A DNA stretch of 64,000 bases from Prosopocoilus inquinatus (taxonomy: Eukaryota > Arthropoda > Insecta > Coleoptera > Lucanidae). The notes under the pieces are model-generated. The model worked only from the letters and a program-made list of their open reading frames with translations. It was not told the origin of the DNA and made no database searches. Of this stretch, positions 33,989 through 44,924 are shown piece after piece. The stretch is taken from NCBI GenBank assembly GCA_036172665.1, contig CM069875.1:18135806-18199805 (forward strand), written 5' to 3'. The first letter of the stretch is position 1. The number at the start of each line of letters is the position of its first letter. A program made the translations under genes and the position numbers.

Positions 33989-34580
33989 TGAAAGCTGTGG
34001 TCATTTTGACGTGGAGCGCGGCCTCCATCGATGTACTGGCAGTCTCCGCGATCGTTGACGTTGCGGGTCGCATCGTCTCCGCAACCGTGTCCGCGAGATC
34101 AGTCACTTTATCCAAGCTCTCGTTCTTCTGCATGGAGAGGAATGCTTGCATGTGGTTCGGAAGTCTGCTCGCCCAAAGCGTCCGCAACAAATCGTCCAGT
34201 ACGGCACTTCCTGCGAGGCTTCGCAAATGACGCAAAAACTGCGACGGTTTGCGATCTTCGATTTCCTCTCGCTCAAGTAATTGACGCGTTCTTTGCTCTT
34301 GCGAGATGCCCAACCTTGAAATCAGTTCGTTCTTTAATTTTTCGAACTGTCCTGTGGCAGGCGGGTTCACTATGACATCGCGAACTTCCAGCGCGGTCGT
34401 TGAATCGAGCACGCTGAGGACGTATCCGAATTTTGTGCCATCGGATGTAATACCAGCCGCGGCGAGGCTCCGCTCGACCATGCTGAACCACATTTCGGGG
34501 TCCTTTGCGCAAAATTGTGGTAATCGAACGCCAATCCGATGAACTTCTGCAGATACCTCTGTTTCGTTGGTGTTGTTCAT
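33909..34580 (-). CDS. Gag capsid region of the LTR element
   Basis: An open frame of about 223 residues from ATG at 34580 (MNNTNETE), chosen over the upstream ATG at 34601 because it begins just before the conserved part. It shows the retrotransposon gag signature: VRLPQFCAKDPEMWFSMVER, then FGYVLSVLDSTTALEV, a predicted helical stretch with QRTRQLLEREEIEDRKPSQF, and LRTLWASRLPNHMQAFLSM. Role: forms the cytoplasmic particle that packages element RNA. It stops before the zinc knuckle; the rest is in the next frame. Confidence 0.85.
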   Translation of the reverse strand: MNNTNETEVSAEVHRIGVRLPQFCAKDPEMWFSMVERSLAAAGITSDGTKFGYVLSVLDSTTALEVRDVIVNPPATGQFEKLKNELISRLGISQEQRTRQLLEREEIEDRKPSQFLRHLRSLAGSAVLDDLLRTLWASRLPNHMQAFLSMQKNESLDKVTDLADTVAETMRPATSTIAETASTSMEAALHVKMTTAFNDTAGAVQPDATNAERNCNINRHGQA

Positions 34581-34662
34581 CGTAAATTTGCAGAATAACA
34601 CAACAAACGGTTATTCACTCGCAGTTCACTCGCGTATCACTCATACACTGCCCAAAATCACG

Positions 34663-34680
34663 ATCACGTCGGGGTCACCA
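34663..34680 (-). promoter_or_regulatory. Primer-binding site (tRNA-Trp type)
   Basis: The plus strand reads ATCACGTCGGGGTCACCA, identical to the 3' end of eukaryotic tRNA-Trp plus CCA as I remember it; the element strand is its complement. It lies two bases inside the 5' LTR, where minus-strand DNA synthesis begins. Confidence 0.85.
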
Positions 34681-34682
34681 CT

Positions 34683-34972
34683 TTGGCGTGTGTGGAGTGA
34701 TAGGTAAAACGGTAGTTCGTATTTACAAGTTTATTACTAAATTTTATAGATCGTATGTACAATGAAACGTGTCTTAATTCGCGTGTTACTCAAGTCGGAC
34801 CGTAACTCTGACTGCCTCTCGGGGGGCTGTTTCTCACCGACCGCCAGCCCTGGCTTCGGAGAAATTTGGTTTCTCCTTGGGCAGAATCTGGCGATCATAA
34901 AGTTTATTGCGGGTGAGTAAACTCCCTGAGACCGCTCGATCTTCCGCCGGTTCTCGGAAGCGGTCTGCTACA
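34683..34972 (-). repeat. 5' LTR (290 bp)
   Basis: Same boundaries as the 3' LTR (TGTAGCAG...CGCCAA on the element strand). It is followed outside by the TTATT duplication and inside by the primer-binding site. Confidence 0.92.
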
Positions 34973-34977
34973 TTATT

Positions 34978-35454
34978 ATAAGGATATTATGTACAGTTGC
35001 GGAAATAGAAAGCGGGTCAAGTCTTATAACGAAATTTGCGATTATTTTGATAGTGTGAAGTTTCCTTGGTGACGGTCGTGACCCTTCTAATTAATTTATT
35101 ACCCTCAGTGAACGTCAGAAATAACTTGTCAAATTGAGTTCTTAAGAATGTATCGCCATTCTAACGGAAAAGTAAGGAAAAATTTTCGACCAGTGAATCA
35201 AATCGAATTTGAAATTTCGAAGAAGTATGTGACATTTTGGATGTGGAATATACATTTCAGAAACCTTAATTCAATCAATGTCCGGACATTTGCTTTCAAT
35301 AATTCATTTAATTCGAAAGGCTGCATGACTGTTATTGTGTTTCATTTTATTTCGCATGACAATAATTGTAAGTAAAATAGAAAAGCTATTAGACTAGCAT
35401 GATTTATTTGTATGAGGTATTTGTTCGTTATAATTTTTAATGATAAACGGAATG
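34978..35454. other. Intergenic tract, no gene seen
   Basis: AT-rich; a 75-codon plus frame at 35148-35375 is unrecognised. Confidence 0.4.
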
Positions 35455-35805
35455 AAAAGATAAAACAGCGACATCTTACTATCGCTTTTTGACCTAACAT
35501 TGCAGTAGGATAGACAAATTGAAGCGGATTTGCTCCTAATAAGTCCCCCATGCAAGGCGGCCATGCTTGCTGTCAAAGCATAATGAAAGTTTTTAGAAAA
35601 ATTTTGTGCAAATCGTTTTTCTAAAAACTTTTATTATGCTTTGACAGCAAGCATGGCCGGACAAGTCGTTTTTGTTTGCAGTGGGAATGTCGAGCTACGT
35701 CTCTGCTGAAGAAGCCCCAAGCAGGACTGAAACAGCTGTACAGAGGCTTATCGAGGTCTTCACTGCAATCAAAAACGATTTGCACAAAATTTTTCTAAAA
35801 GCTGT
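35455..35805. repeat. Modular fold-back repeat copy (rcX-linker-rcY)
   Basis: Reverse X (35460-35565), then a palindromic linker ('gctgtcaaagcataatgaaagtttttag ... ctaaaaacttttattatgctttgacagc', 35567-35652), then reverse Y (35655-35800). The junction 'catggcc|ggacaagtcg' fuses X-type sequence directly to mid-Y. Confidence 0.8.
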
Positions 35806-36400
35806 CATTTACGTTCAGCGTTTTATTTGCTGAAGATTTTCGCGATTGACGGTCACTCAATGTGTTGAGGATTTTTATTTTCGTTGATGATGAATCTCTG
35901 GATAATATAGTTCCAGCACTGAAGGGATTTGTAACGTGTTATCGACTCAGACCACCCGTGTTCCTGTCAACTTTGCCTTGTTTCTCGTCCTTTATTTTTT
36001 TTATCTGCCCTAGAACATCGAAAGGGGTAAGTTTCTGTTCGATTAGAGTAATTTGTCGTTCTGCATTTCGCTGATGTTGCATTTTAATCCAATAGCAAAA
36101 ACCGTGGGGAATGCAACCCGAACCCTGGTGAATCTTAGAGTTTCGTCTGATCCGGACCTTAGTTGGCGTGGTCACCCTCGATTTCGAGAGCCTATTCCTA
36201 CTTTTTGATTGCTGCTGGAGGTTCAGAAGTCTCGTGTGGAGCCCACCGAATCAAATGAGTCACTCGGGAGCCGTAGCTGATTTAAGAACACTCAGAACGT
36301 AGGATTGGTGGAAGTCGAGTGGTGTCGTGAGAGTTTTCTTACGTTTCTTTGCGCCTTTATTGGCGGTATTCTCCATTATTGGTCCCGGATATTTTAACTC
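35806..36400 (-). other. Possible degraded coding remnant
   Basis: On the minus strand an ATG at 36376 opens a 38-codon, lysine-rich frame (MENTANKGAKKRKKTLTT). After two stops a second basic frame follows (SKSRNRLSKSRVTTPTKV, to about 35939). I do not recognise either part. It may be an old processed pseudogene, a retroelement remnant or chance. Confidence 0.2.
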
Positions 36401-37138
36401 TCGAAATTTTGATTAAGAGGAATCCTTACGAAGATACCCCTCTCGGGTTGGTATTTTACTTGCTTGTTAATCCCCAACACTATGACATTTAAGGGGAAAT
36501 GTTTCCAATTTTATGATTGGTTGGCCTTGGCTGCAGATGCGCTCCAAACATTTCATTGGTTACCCTTTAGCATGTTGTTGCATTGTCCGTCGGCGTCGTC
36601 GGCTTCTAACGAAATTTAAATTTTTCTAGCAGAAATAAGCTCCACATACAGATTGTAAGAAATAATCTTGGGCAGTATCAGCATGTTTACAATATTTTTA
36701 CAATTACAAATATCTACTGTAAATAATGTGGGCGCAGCAGGCTGGCCGTTCGATGAAATCCGTGTCGCTCATGACGATTCCAGAGGCCACCGAGGCGCGT
36801 TCAGAAACTACATTGCGATTGCACTTTGGGCGTTTAAAATGGAAAGCAAAACGCGCAAAATAATTTACATGAGAGGGAAAGTATATTACCCAGAGCTCGC
36901 TCTTATTCCTGAACGGGCCCCAGCACACGATAATTCACGATCCTTGGGAGGGAATTTTAAAATAATAATGATGAAGACATAACTTGTTTAAGATGAGATG
37001 AACAGTTATAATAAATCAATACAGTCAAACTTTACTATAGAATTTAATTAAATTTTTGTTTTTATATACGTCATTTATGTGTGAGTTGGAATAAAGAATC
37101 TTTAATGTATTTTGTAGGAAAATGTTCACGAATTCAAG
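36401..37138. other. Intergenic tract, no gene seen
   Basis: Less AT-rich around 36730-36960, with open frames on both strands but no recognisable domain. Confidence 0.35.
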
Positions 37139-37873
37139 TACAGTCCCCGAAAAAAGTAATGTCTCTTCCATAAAATGCAAATGTTCGGGCTAAGCTGTCG
37201 AGACCCATATTACAGCAAGCCAAGCCAAGTTTTGCGAGCAGGTAATCCCGCTTGCGAAATGTATTTAATCTGCATGAGATAAATTCAAAGCGTTCGACTG
37301 CTAAATTCTGTAAATATAATTATAAAACAAAGTGTTATTTGTTTGGTAAAGTCATACATTTTTTGCTATGCAATACATGCATAATAAAAGTAAATTTTTA
37401 ATGATTTTATAAAAATTAAGTTCAACAAAACGATTCTCATATGGTAATTAATTATTAATTAAAAAAATTATTTCAATATTTGAGAATTAGAATTCTTCAA
37501 AGATTTATTTCGGCTTTTAACTTGTATTTAAGGAGTAATATTTATTTAATATTTTATTGTTATTCGTTTTATTTTTAAATTGTAAAGGTTCAGTGTTCAT
37601 TTCAAATATAAATTGTTTAGGATTGTGTCATTTTTATTTTAGAATTAGAAACGAAAAATGTGGTTCGATAAAATTGTTACAATACAATGCTTTGTTTTAT
37701 AATTACATTTACGGAAGCTGCCAGTGTAACGTTTCGAATACCTCTCGGACACATTTCGCAAGCGGGATTACCTGCTCGCAATGCTTGGCCGCCTCCCTGT
37801 AATGTGTGTCTCCAAAGCTTAGCCCGAACATTTGCATTTTATGGGGAAGACATTCCTTTTTTCGGGCACTGTA
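37139..37873. mobile_element. TA-target TIR element, 735 bp
   Basis: The left end TACAGTCCCCGAAAAAAGTA and the complement of the right end TACAGTGCCCGAAAAAAGGA match. The inverted repeat extends about 55 bp ('cataaaatgcaaatgttcgggctaagc') and resumes around 'gcgagcaggtaatcccgcttgcgaaatgt'. The interior is AT-rich and non-coding. It looks like a mariner/Tc1-type non-autonomous element. Confidence 0.8.
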
Positions 37874-38063
37874 CAGGGTGACTACTCGAGAATTCCTACC
37901 TCCTTTAACTCTTTTATTTTTGATTTTAGGAGAAAATGCTTAATACAAAAGTTAAAGGGACCAATTCAAAGTTTCACTGTGTGCTCACAGAAAAACAGTT
38001 GATGGTCGGATAAACGACATGTAAACTAAACTTAGGTTTTTTTTTTTAATGGAACACCCTGTA
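37872..38063. mobile_element. ACAGGGTG-type short element abutting its neighbour
   Basis: Begins TACAGGGTGACTACTCGAGA and ends 'aatggaacaccctgta'. It shares the boundary TA with the previous element. A reverse-oriented copy lies at 44750-44924: about 190 bp align, including 'gagaattcctacctcctttaactc' and 'gtttcactgtgtgctcacagaaaaac'. Confidence 0.75.
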
Positions 38064-39050
38064 TATTATTACGTATTTCGATTATAAATTAAATTCTTAT
38101 GGCACTACATATGTAATAAAACTGATAATGTAGACGGTGTCTATAAAATAATTCCTCCTAATTTTTTTTATTTTTGATTTTAGAAAGAAAAAAAGATAAA
38201 AGAAGTCGTACAATATATTCCAGTACTGCTGTAGATATTCACAAAAAACAATTGAGTATTGGACACCCAAAAAATTAACGAAGTTTTGATTTTAAATAAA
38301 ATGACATTGAATAAAATTTTACCATTAACATATTAAATCGATTTAGATATTTTCTAAAAATTAACGTTTAAGGCTGTATGCTCGCTTACAGCTGAACTCG
38401 ATTTCAAATGGGCGTATCACTATTTTTCGCATATATTTAGAAGAAACATACGTTCAACATGTGTTCCTGCATTTTTACACACAAACGAAAAGAACAGAGA
38501 ACAGAATTACCACCTAAACATTTTCCTTGTAATTTATGACTCTGCTGTCACTGATCTTTATTTTTGATTGGTTTACGTGTCAGTTTGACACACCCACAAG
38601 AGAATATTCCGATAAGGCCTCATTCACACGGTTACCGCCCGCGGCCTCCTGCAAATTCTAAGGTCGAGCGCACACTCAGATGAGTAAAATTTTTTATGTA
38701 AAAGTGATGTAAATGAAAACGGCGACCTGATCTAACACAGAAACCATGTAAAACTCGGAAAATAAAACTACATCTGCCGGAAAGTGAAAGTTTATCAGAA
38801 TTGAAACGACACAAAAAAAAACGCATAGCATGTTCCTCTGTAAATCAATAACGTCATTTTGTTGTTTCATTACCGTTATTATTACCCCTATAAAATTGTT
38901 TTTTTTTTAATTTTACGTGGGTTGCTTTTTAATCTAGACTACACTAGACTAGATCCTGCACTAAAATTAGGCACAATGAAGTATTGCGGTTTAAAGTGGA
39001 CGTAAAGAAAAAATATACATTATACAGAATAATTGTGCTTATGATTATTG
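38064..39050. other. Intergenic tract, no gene seen
   Basis: About 38125-38220 partly repeats the preceding element ('tttatttttgattttagaaag'). Otherwise nothing recognised. Confidence 0.4.
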
Positions 39051-39087
39051 GAATAGGAATGAATACTGCTCTAATGTACCGACGCTC

Positions 39088-39430
39088 ATAGAGCAAGTTA
39101 ATGCGTTAAAAAAGGACATTATTAATTGCCCTAAGCACGTATTCGACGATCATTCTGATTGTGACGTTTATTTTTGCACCGGGTTCAAAGATAATGAAAT
39201 TAATTCAGTTCCAGACTTAGAAGAATGTGGATGACTTCATGATATTATTGCTTGCTGCAATCATTTGACGCATAATGCACAGTTTACTTTTAAATATGAA
39301 CATTAATGCAGCGGAGACGTACATTTCAATTGTTTCAAAATTTGTTGGTGGAAAAAGAGTTAACTTCTCTTTGAAAAATAGCTACGAAGTGAAGTGCCAC
39401 GCTGCGAGCCTTTCTTAAAATTTCAGAGAG
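39088..39430 (+). pseudogene. N-terminal part of a YqaJ-type transposon gene
   Basis: Translation gives LKKDIINCPKHVFDDHSDCD, a Cys/His-rich segment, then VPDLEECG, an in-frame TGA, and, in another frame, NAAETYISIVSKFVGGKRVN followed by FSLKNSYEVKCHAAS. This matches the region that precedes the YqaJ recombinase domain in a gene family I know as multi-copy in insects. The reading frame resumes beyond the fold-back insertion at 39494-41257 (TGKSSGKYTK-like residues lie immediately left of the insertion). Confidence 0.65.
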
Positions 39431-39493
39431 CAATATCACCACCGCATTTATAAGAGAATGATCGGGAAAAGTTCAGGCAAATATACCAAAGTA

Positions 39494-41257
39494 TACAGTG
39501 TGCCCGGATACGTACGGACAGCATGGGTAACTTCTGTCTTTGAAGAGATAGAGAGATGATTAAATTAGTAAAAAGATGCAGGTTCGAGAGCTCATTAAGA
39601 ACCCATTTTCAAACTTACTTGTCATGGCCAACTTGGTTAAAATTTTACTAAAACCAAAATCTCCTCATTTCTTTTATTTGCCGTAACTTTTTTGTTATTT
39701 AAGATATTGAGATGCGGTTTGAACTAGTTTGCATAATAATTTAAGTACTTTTATGGGCACTTAATAAAACTAATCTCATTTTTACAAATTTTCAATAATC
39801 TAACCTAACCTTAAAATTTTAAATTGGTACTCCCTAATTTTCTTAGCCTTTTTAAGAGAAAATTTATTTCTGAATGCAATGATGTAGCACACGATATGGA
39901 GACTTCTTCAAAATTTTGAAAAACCGAACTTATTCTTTTTACGAACAGAAATCGCTAGTGCCATGATCACAGAAATTTTGCTTTTTGTTTATCAAGTTAT
40001 TCTGCAGTGGCACTGATCGATTGCAGCCAATGGTGAGCGAGCCATTAAAATTTTAAACCAATATCACATCAGCTAGGGGTATGATGTGCCAAAAAGATAA
40101 GAATTTCATTGGTCTAAAATTTTAATCGCTTGTACACGATTGTCCACGAACGATCAGTGGCACTGCAGCTTCATCTGTGTAGCCTTTTCTGGATACTGAG
40201 CTTCGTATATTTCACGAGTAAGTTCTACGTTCTTGTAGCACTTGGTATAGGTATAGTCGCGATCAAGTGAATCGAGACCTATTTAAAGTTCTGCAATCCT
40301 TAAGGAGTGCTTACATTACATACATGTCTTCAATAAATTCAAAAACAAATCTTTACAAAACTGTCGACTTGTCGCATACAAATCCTGATGAATCTTTAGC
40401 ACAAGTCTTCGACAAATACTAGCACAGGACATCGTTTACACTATGTGACCTGTTCGCTACATATCTAGTATTTAATAATAAGAAAAAGTATCGCTCGTGA
40501 AAGATGACAATCAATTTTTGTTTTTGGCCGCGGCAGCATAATATTACTATGCTCTTTTTGGATCACTCCATCGTCACAAACCATCAGATCGCTTAATAGT
40601 TTAAAACAGCTAACTATTCTGCACGTGCGTAAAGTACCTTTGTATGGTCTGCGATCGCTGTGTTTTCCATTAATTTGGAATACAAATCTGTCTGGTAAAA
40701 CATGTCGGATACATGTCAAATACATGAAAAATGTAATAGTAGTATGAGACAAATTTCAGATTCATTCCAGACTTGTCAAACAATATGTAGGACACACGTA
40801 TAATACAAATATGTATGTAATGTAAACGCCCGTTTATTACCAACGTTAACAAGGGCGCGGTTAGCTTGCAACAGTCTCGATAACAAAGTTTTGTGATCAT
40901 GGCACTAGCGATTTCTATTCATAAAAAGAATAAGTTCTGTTTCCCAAAATTTTGAAGAAGTTTCCATATCATGTGATACATCATTGCATTTAGAAAAAAA
41001 GTCTCTCTTAAAAGGGCCAACAAAATCACCAATTTAAAATTTTAAGGTTAGGTTAGATTATTGAAAATTTGTAAAAATGGGATTAGTTTTATTAAGTGCC
41101 CATAAAAGTACTTAAATTATCGTGCAAACTAGTTCAAACCGCATCTCAATATAATCAAGTTGGCCATGACAAGTAATATTTGAAAATGGATTCTTAATAA
41201 GCTCTCGAACCTACACCTTTTGCTAATTTAATCATCTTTCTATCCGGGTACACTGTA
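39494..41257. mobile_element. 1.76-kb fold-back element in the YqaJ gene
   Basis: The termini TACAGTGTGCCCGGATA and, reversed, TACAGTGTACCCGGATAG lie between TA dinucleotides (39492-39493, 41258-41259). The arms are long: about 480 bp on the left (39494-39975) and 370 bp on the right (40890-41257), with words such as 'ggttcgagagctcattaagaa', 'gcacttaataaaactaatc' and 'catgatcac' paired. The left arm has about 37 extra bases near 39512-39548. The loop is non-coding and holds a MITE (40002-40168). Tc1/mariner-like ends. Confidence 0.8.
40002..40168. mobile_element. MITE in the fold-back loop
   Basis: CTGCAGTGGCACTGATCG at the left and its exact reverse complement at the right (40151-40168), with further inner pairing ('ccaatggtgagcga', 'taaaattttaaacca' / 'tggtctaaaatttta'). 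167 bp, non-coding. Confidence 0.75.
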
Positions 41258-41261
41258 TACG

Positions 41262-42332
41262 TCAAAGTTCCGTAGGAGACGTTTTTACCGAAAATGCAGA
41301 GCACGACTATTTCTTGGGCAAGGTAGAAAAGAAAACAGGCAGCCGAAGCTGAGGGTGACTACGGACTAATAGAAGAGGTGATCCCTCTTAAAAACTTAGA
41401 AGAAAATAAATCATCTTTAATGAACTACTTGAGCAGGACCCAGGTAGAGTTAGAATCGTTAGAGGGAAACACTGTTGGCCAAAACACCAAAGTGAAACGG
41501 CATAAAGAGCGAAGACTAACAGCAACGAAATTTGGTATTGTCTGTAAAAGACGTCAGACAACTGATATCAAAAAATTGGCGTAAAAATTAATTTCCTCTA
41601 ATTTTTCGAAAGTATAGTTACAAATTGGTGCCGTAACCATGAAGAAATTGCGAGAAAACAATTTTCACAGGAATTTGGACATAAAGTTGAACGGCGGATT
41701 ATTTATATCTAAAGAAATGCCGTATCTTGGAGCTAGTCCTGATGGACTAGTTGGTGAGGATGCTATAATTGAGATCAAGTGTCCCTATAAGTTAGCGAAG
41801 TTCAAAATAACTCCTCAGGAAGCAGCAAAGATGAAAGTTATGCCCTATTTCTTTTTGGATGGCAATACTGTGAAACTGAAGAAAACACATATCTACTATT
41901 ATCGGATTCAAGGGCAGTTGGCTTTAACGAATAGTTGTATTCGTTGTATGGACACCTTTGGGAATGATATGTGAACAAGTAATGTTATTTACATAAACAT
42001 CAAGAAAGTTCTGAATTCATCATAATACATTATTTTTTTCTGAAATCTTATAAGATTATTTTTGTAATAGTTTCAACTTTTAAGCACACGAAAGCTATAA
42101 TTTTGACAATAAAATAAGTAAAACCGATTTGGTTTTGAAGACTAGTGTATAAAATAGAAATTATAGACGATTTTAGAAAAAATAACAACAATTTACATTT
42201 ACAACACACCTGTAATACGTTTTCTTTTTCAGATTAAAAAAGATGACAATTTTTGGCATAAAATGAAGCCGAAGTTAAAATATTTTCATTTAGAACATAT
42301 GCTGCCTATACTGGCTTTAAAAGAAAATTAAA
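41262..42332 (+). pseudogene. YqaJ-type recombinase domain, broken
   Basis: Encodes part of a lambda-exonuclease/YqaJ-type nuclease, a PD-(D/E)XK fold enzyme that in phages resects DNA ends for recombination. Seen: EHDYFLGKVEKKTGSRS, then SRTQVELESLEG, RLTATKFGIVCKRR and a stop. The second frame (41639-41974) carries KEMPYLGASPDGLVGEDAII and EIKCPYKL, the catalytic Asp and Glu-x-Lys, then YYYRIQGQLALT. It ends FGNDM at a stop; an AG-type acceptor at about 42231 is followed by IKKDDNFWHKMKPKLKYFHL, the usual C-terminal helix, so 41975-42230 may be an intron. Stops, frameshifts and the upstream insertion inactivate it. Confidence 0.75.
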
Positions 42333-42509
42333 ATAACGATCCTGATCGATCTGGACAGTTGAAACCTCTTTCTGATAATCTGGTGACAATTCTGAAATAG
42401 ATCTGTATTTGAAATCTGCTCTGCAAGATTCCATATTATATAATGCCATATAATATCTAACTGTACTATGTCCACTAAAAAAAAATTGAGACAATTGTTG
42501 TGCATACAT
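42306..42509 (-). other. Unassigned minus-strand ORF
   Basis: A 67-codon frame starting MYAQQLSQFFFSGHSTVRYY whose composition looks protein-like (aromatic and charged residues mixed). It converges on the YqaJ remnant. No domain recognised; it could be a transposon-borne fragment or chance. Confidence 0.25.
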
Positions 42510-42527
42510 ATTTGAGTTATTTTATTA

Positions 42528-42650
42528 TAGCGTTTTCCGCTGGCTGCACCGGTATGCACTGAGTGTATCTCCATCTCGTTTTATTACATAAAGCTGAACC
42601 GAGTTGGAAATACACTCAGTGCGCACTAGTGCAGCCAGTGGAAAACGCTA
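42528..42650. mobile_element. MITE, 123 bp, TTA duplication
   Basis: TAGCGTTTTCCGCTGGCTGC at the left pairs with 'gcagccagtggaaaacgcta' at the right. TTA flanks both sides (42525-42527, 42651-42653). Inner arms 'cactgagtgtat' / 'atacactcagtg' also pair. PIF/Harbinger-type target. Confidence 0.85.
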
Positions 42651-42846
42651 TTAGTTTGAATGCAATTTTAAACTTGTTTCTACAGAAACTAAAAAAACAC
42701 GGAAATAAACAAACGCACGAATACATTATAGCAACAATAATTAACTCCTCGTATTTACAACAGAACGTATTACGTGTTCCAGATTCTTTTAGTGTGTAGT
42801 ACAATATGATTCAAAATGGCCGCACTATTATCACCAGAACGTTAAT

Positions 42847-43426
42847 AGGTATATTCGTTTTAGAAATACTGGGTTTGCCACAATAGCGTCATCGTCAAGT
42901 AGCTGATGCCCATCGAAGTCAAGTTATGGTTGCATCAGAAATTGTTCTAAAACGAATTGTTTGTGATGGGCAAGTTGTACCCAGAGAAAAGAAAAATGTT
43001 AAATCAACATAATTTTCGTTTGGATAGTTCAATGCATTCATTTATTTAAAAGAAAAACCGTTATGTATTCTATTCAAGTAAAAAATGTTTGAATCAACAA
43101 GAAATTGCTTGATTTAATGTAAAGTATGCATCATTCAAATAAATAAATGCATCGACTGCATTCAAACAAAGAATTTTCTATGTGATGAACACCGACCTTT
43201 GAGAAAAATGACTAAGTTAGGGTTAAGTATACAACACTTTGGTGTTGACGCAACTAAACCCTACTCTGGAGTAGGTGCACATTGCGTCAACACCAACGTT
43301 GCCGCAGGGGCAATTAAAACGAATATGCCAATGTCAAATACAGCATGCCGAAAATCTAAAACGAATACACATTTCGTTGACGCAGGTGACTTGCGGCAAC
43401 CCAAGTCATCTAAAACGAATATACCT
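42847..43426. mobile_element. TIR element, 580 bp
   Basis: AGGTATATTCGTTTTAGA at the left and TCTAAAACGAATATACCT at the right are perfect complements. AAT flanks both sides (42844-42846, 43427-43429). The sub-terminal word 'ctaaaacgaat' recurs near 42951 and 43358. Apparent frames at 43199-43515 lie within it and are not genes. Confidence 0.75.
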
Positions 43427-43429
43427 AAT

Positions 43430-44749
43430 ATTAACAGGATCAAAAACAAGCTTTTAATTTTTTTTTTTTGAGATGCTTGACGAATGTTTAAAAATATCGT
43501 ATAATGCAGATGCACTTACAAATTTGAAACCGTGGTTGTAGATTAGGTTACAGTTGATGAGATCTGAATCCTCGTATTCATCAAGTATTTATATTTTATT
43601 CAATTAGTTGTGTAGAAACAAAAATTATTTGACGCAGTTCCGTTTCACTATTTGGGTGAACTTGATATTCAAAATGTTACATCACCGACCCATTTTACTT
43701 ATTGTTTATTCCTGTGTTATCACATAATATTAATTACATGCATTAACAGGCATTTTTAATGATGTCAAGGTAAATGTGTACACAAATAAATAACAAAATA
43801 TTGAGCAAAATATTGAACATCCCCTTTTTAAAACTAATTAAGTGCATGACTACCAGATTTGCAGAAGTTTATTATGACAAAAATGTTTCTTTCAATGTAC
43901 CGTAAAAAAATTTACCAAAAAGCACGACTCTGAAAAGAGAAATCTTTGTAGAATTATTTTCTGGCAGCGCTCGGTAGCGTTCGTGTGTTTACGGTGCGTG
44001 TATTCTGTGTTTCACTCATACACGCACTGAAACGCATTCGCTCTCACTCATACTCTTCATCTGTCACTAAATCGGGAGAATGAATGTGCGAATTCGCCCC
44101 TCTTGCACTAGGCCCGAAGGCGGAGCTAGCGTGTATCACATACCACATTTGATTTCAGCGATTTCATTCCGAAAATTTCAAATTTGTTTCCCATTTCCTG
44201 ACCTTATTTTTAAAAATAAAAAATAAAACTAAACGGTTTATTATTATTGAATACTGCGAAATTTCGGCTAAAGGCTTACATTTTCGAATTTTTTTAATTT
44301 TAATTTTTTTTTAAGGCCTTTTTGGCAATTCTCGAAAAACGAGCCTTTAGCCGCCTAACAGAATCTATTTAAAAATTTTTCGAGAAAAATTGGTACGATT
44401 TTAATGAAAAATAAGCCCAGGAAATGGGAAAAACGATTTTGGGGCCGAGCAAACAGCCTTAAGGTAGAAACAAAAAATAATTCGGAAAAATAACTGAAAA
44501 TTTAATGTAAAACATATTTAAAGCGTTTTTTTTACGCAAAATGGAAAAGTTTTTAAGATATTTTAAATCATATTTCTTGTATAAATGAGAGTTTTCTATT
44601 TCTAAAATTGAAAAATAAAATAAATTAAATAGGAATTATTTTAAAGACATCTTCTACATTATTAGTTTTATTATATACGTAGTCCCAGTAGAACTTAATT
44701 TAGAATCCAAAATCTTAATAATATATTATTATTATTATATATAGGGTGT
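43430..44749. other. Intergenic tract, no gene seen
   Basis: A less AT-rich patch at 43965-44150 has no recognisable coding content. A short fold-back around 'cggctaaaggct' / 'agcctttagccg' lies at 44265-44355. Confidence 0.4.
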
Positions 44750-44924
44750 TCCATTAAAAGAGAACTTTAGTTCATATCTCGTTTATCCGACCGCAAATTG
44801 TTTTTCTGTGAGCATACAGTGAAACTTTGAATTAGACCTTATAAGTTTTGTATTAAACATTTTTTCTCGAAATCAAAAATAAAGGAGTTAAAGGGGGTAG
44901 GAATTCTTGCGTAATCAGCCTGTA
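44750..44924. mobile_element. ACAGGGTG-type short element (reverse copy)
   Basis: Reverse-oriented relative of 37872-38063, sharing 'gtttatccgaccgc', 'gtttttctgtgagca' and 'aaaggagttaaa' in complement. The left end is ATAGGGTGTTCCATTAAAAG and the right end 'cagcctgta'. Confidence 0.7.

Larger units (their letters stand above)
30965..34972 (-). mobile_element. LTR retrotransposon, Ty3/gypsy (CsRn1-like)
   Basis: A complete 4,008-bp insertion with a 5-bp target duplication TTATT (30960-30964 and 34973-34977). It holds two LTRs and a tRNA-Trp-type primer site, with gag, protease, RT, RNase H and integrase in gypsy order on the minus strand. At 3.4 kb the interior is shorter than usual because about 1 kb between the protease active site and the middle of the RT is missing. 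The tRNA-Trp primer and the unusual Gag zinc knuckle are, as I recall, features of the CsRn1 clade. LTRs are nearly identical, so the insertion is recent, yet every gene is broken. Confidence 0.92.

Noticed and set aside
39580..39600. B-box-like 'aggttcgagagct' words at 39588 and 41200
   Set aside because: They are the two arms of the fold-back element, with no associated A box or tRNA fold.
43199..43515. Overlapping 60-90 codon frames
   Set aside because: They lie within a 580-bp TIR element with repeated 'ctaaaacgaat' words; both strands are open by composition.
44150..44460. Possible polyprotein or promoter near a less AT-rich patch
   Set aside because: No coding similarity, and the only structure is a short fold-back.
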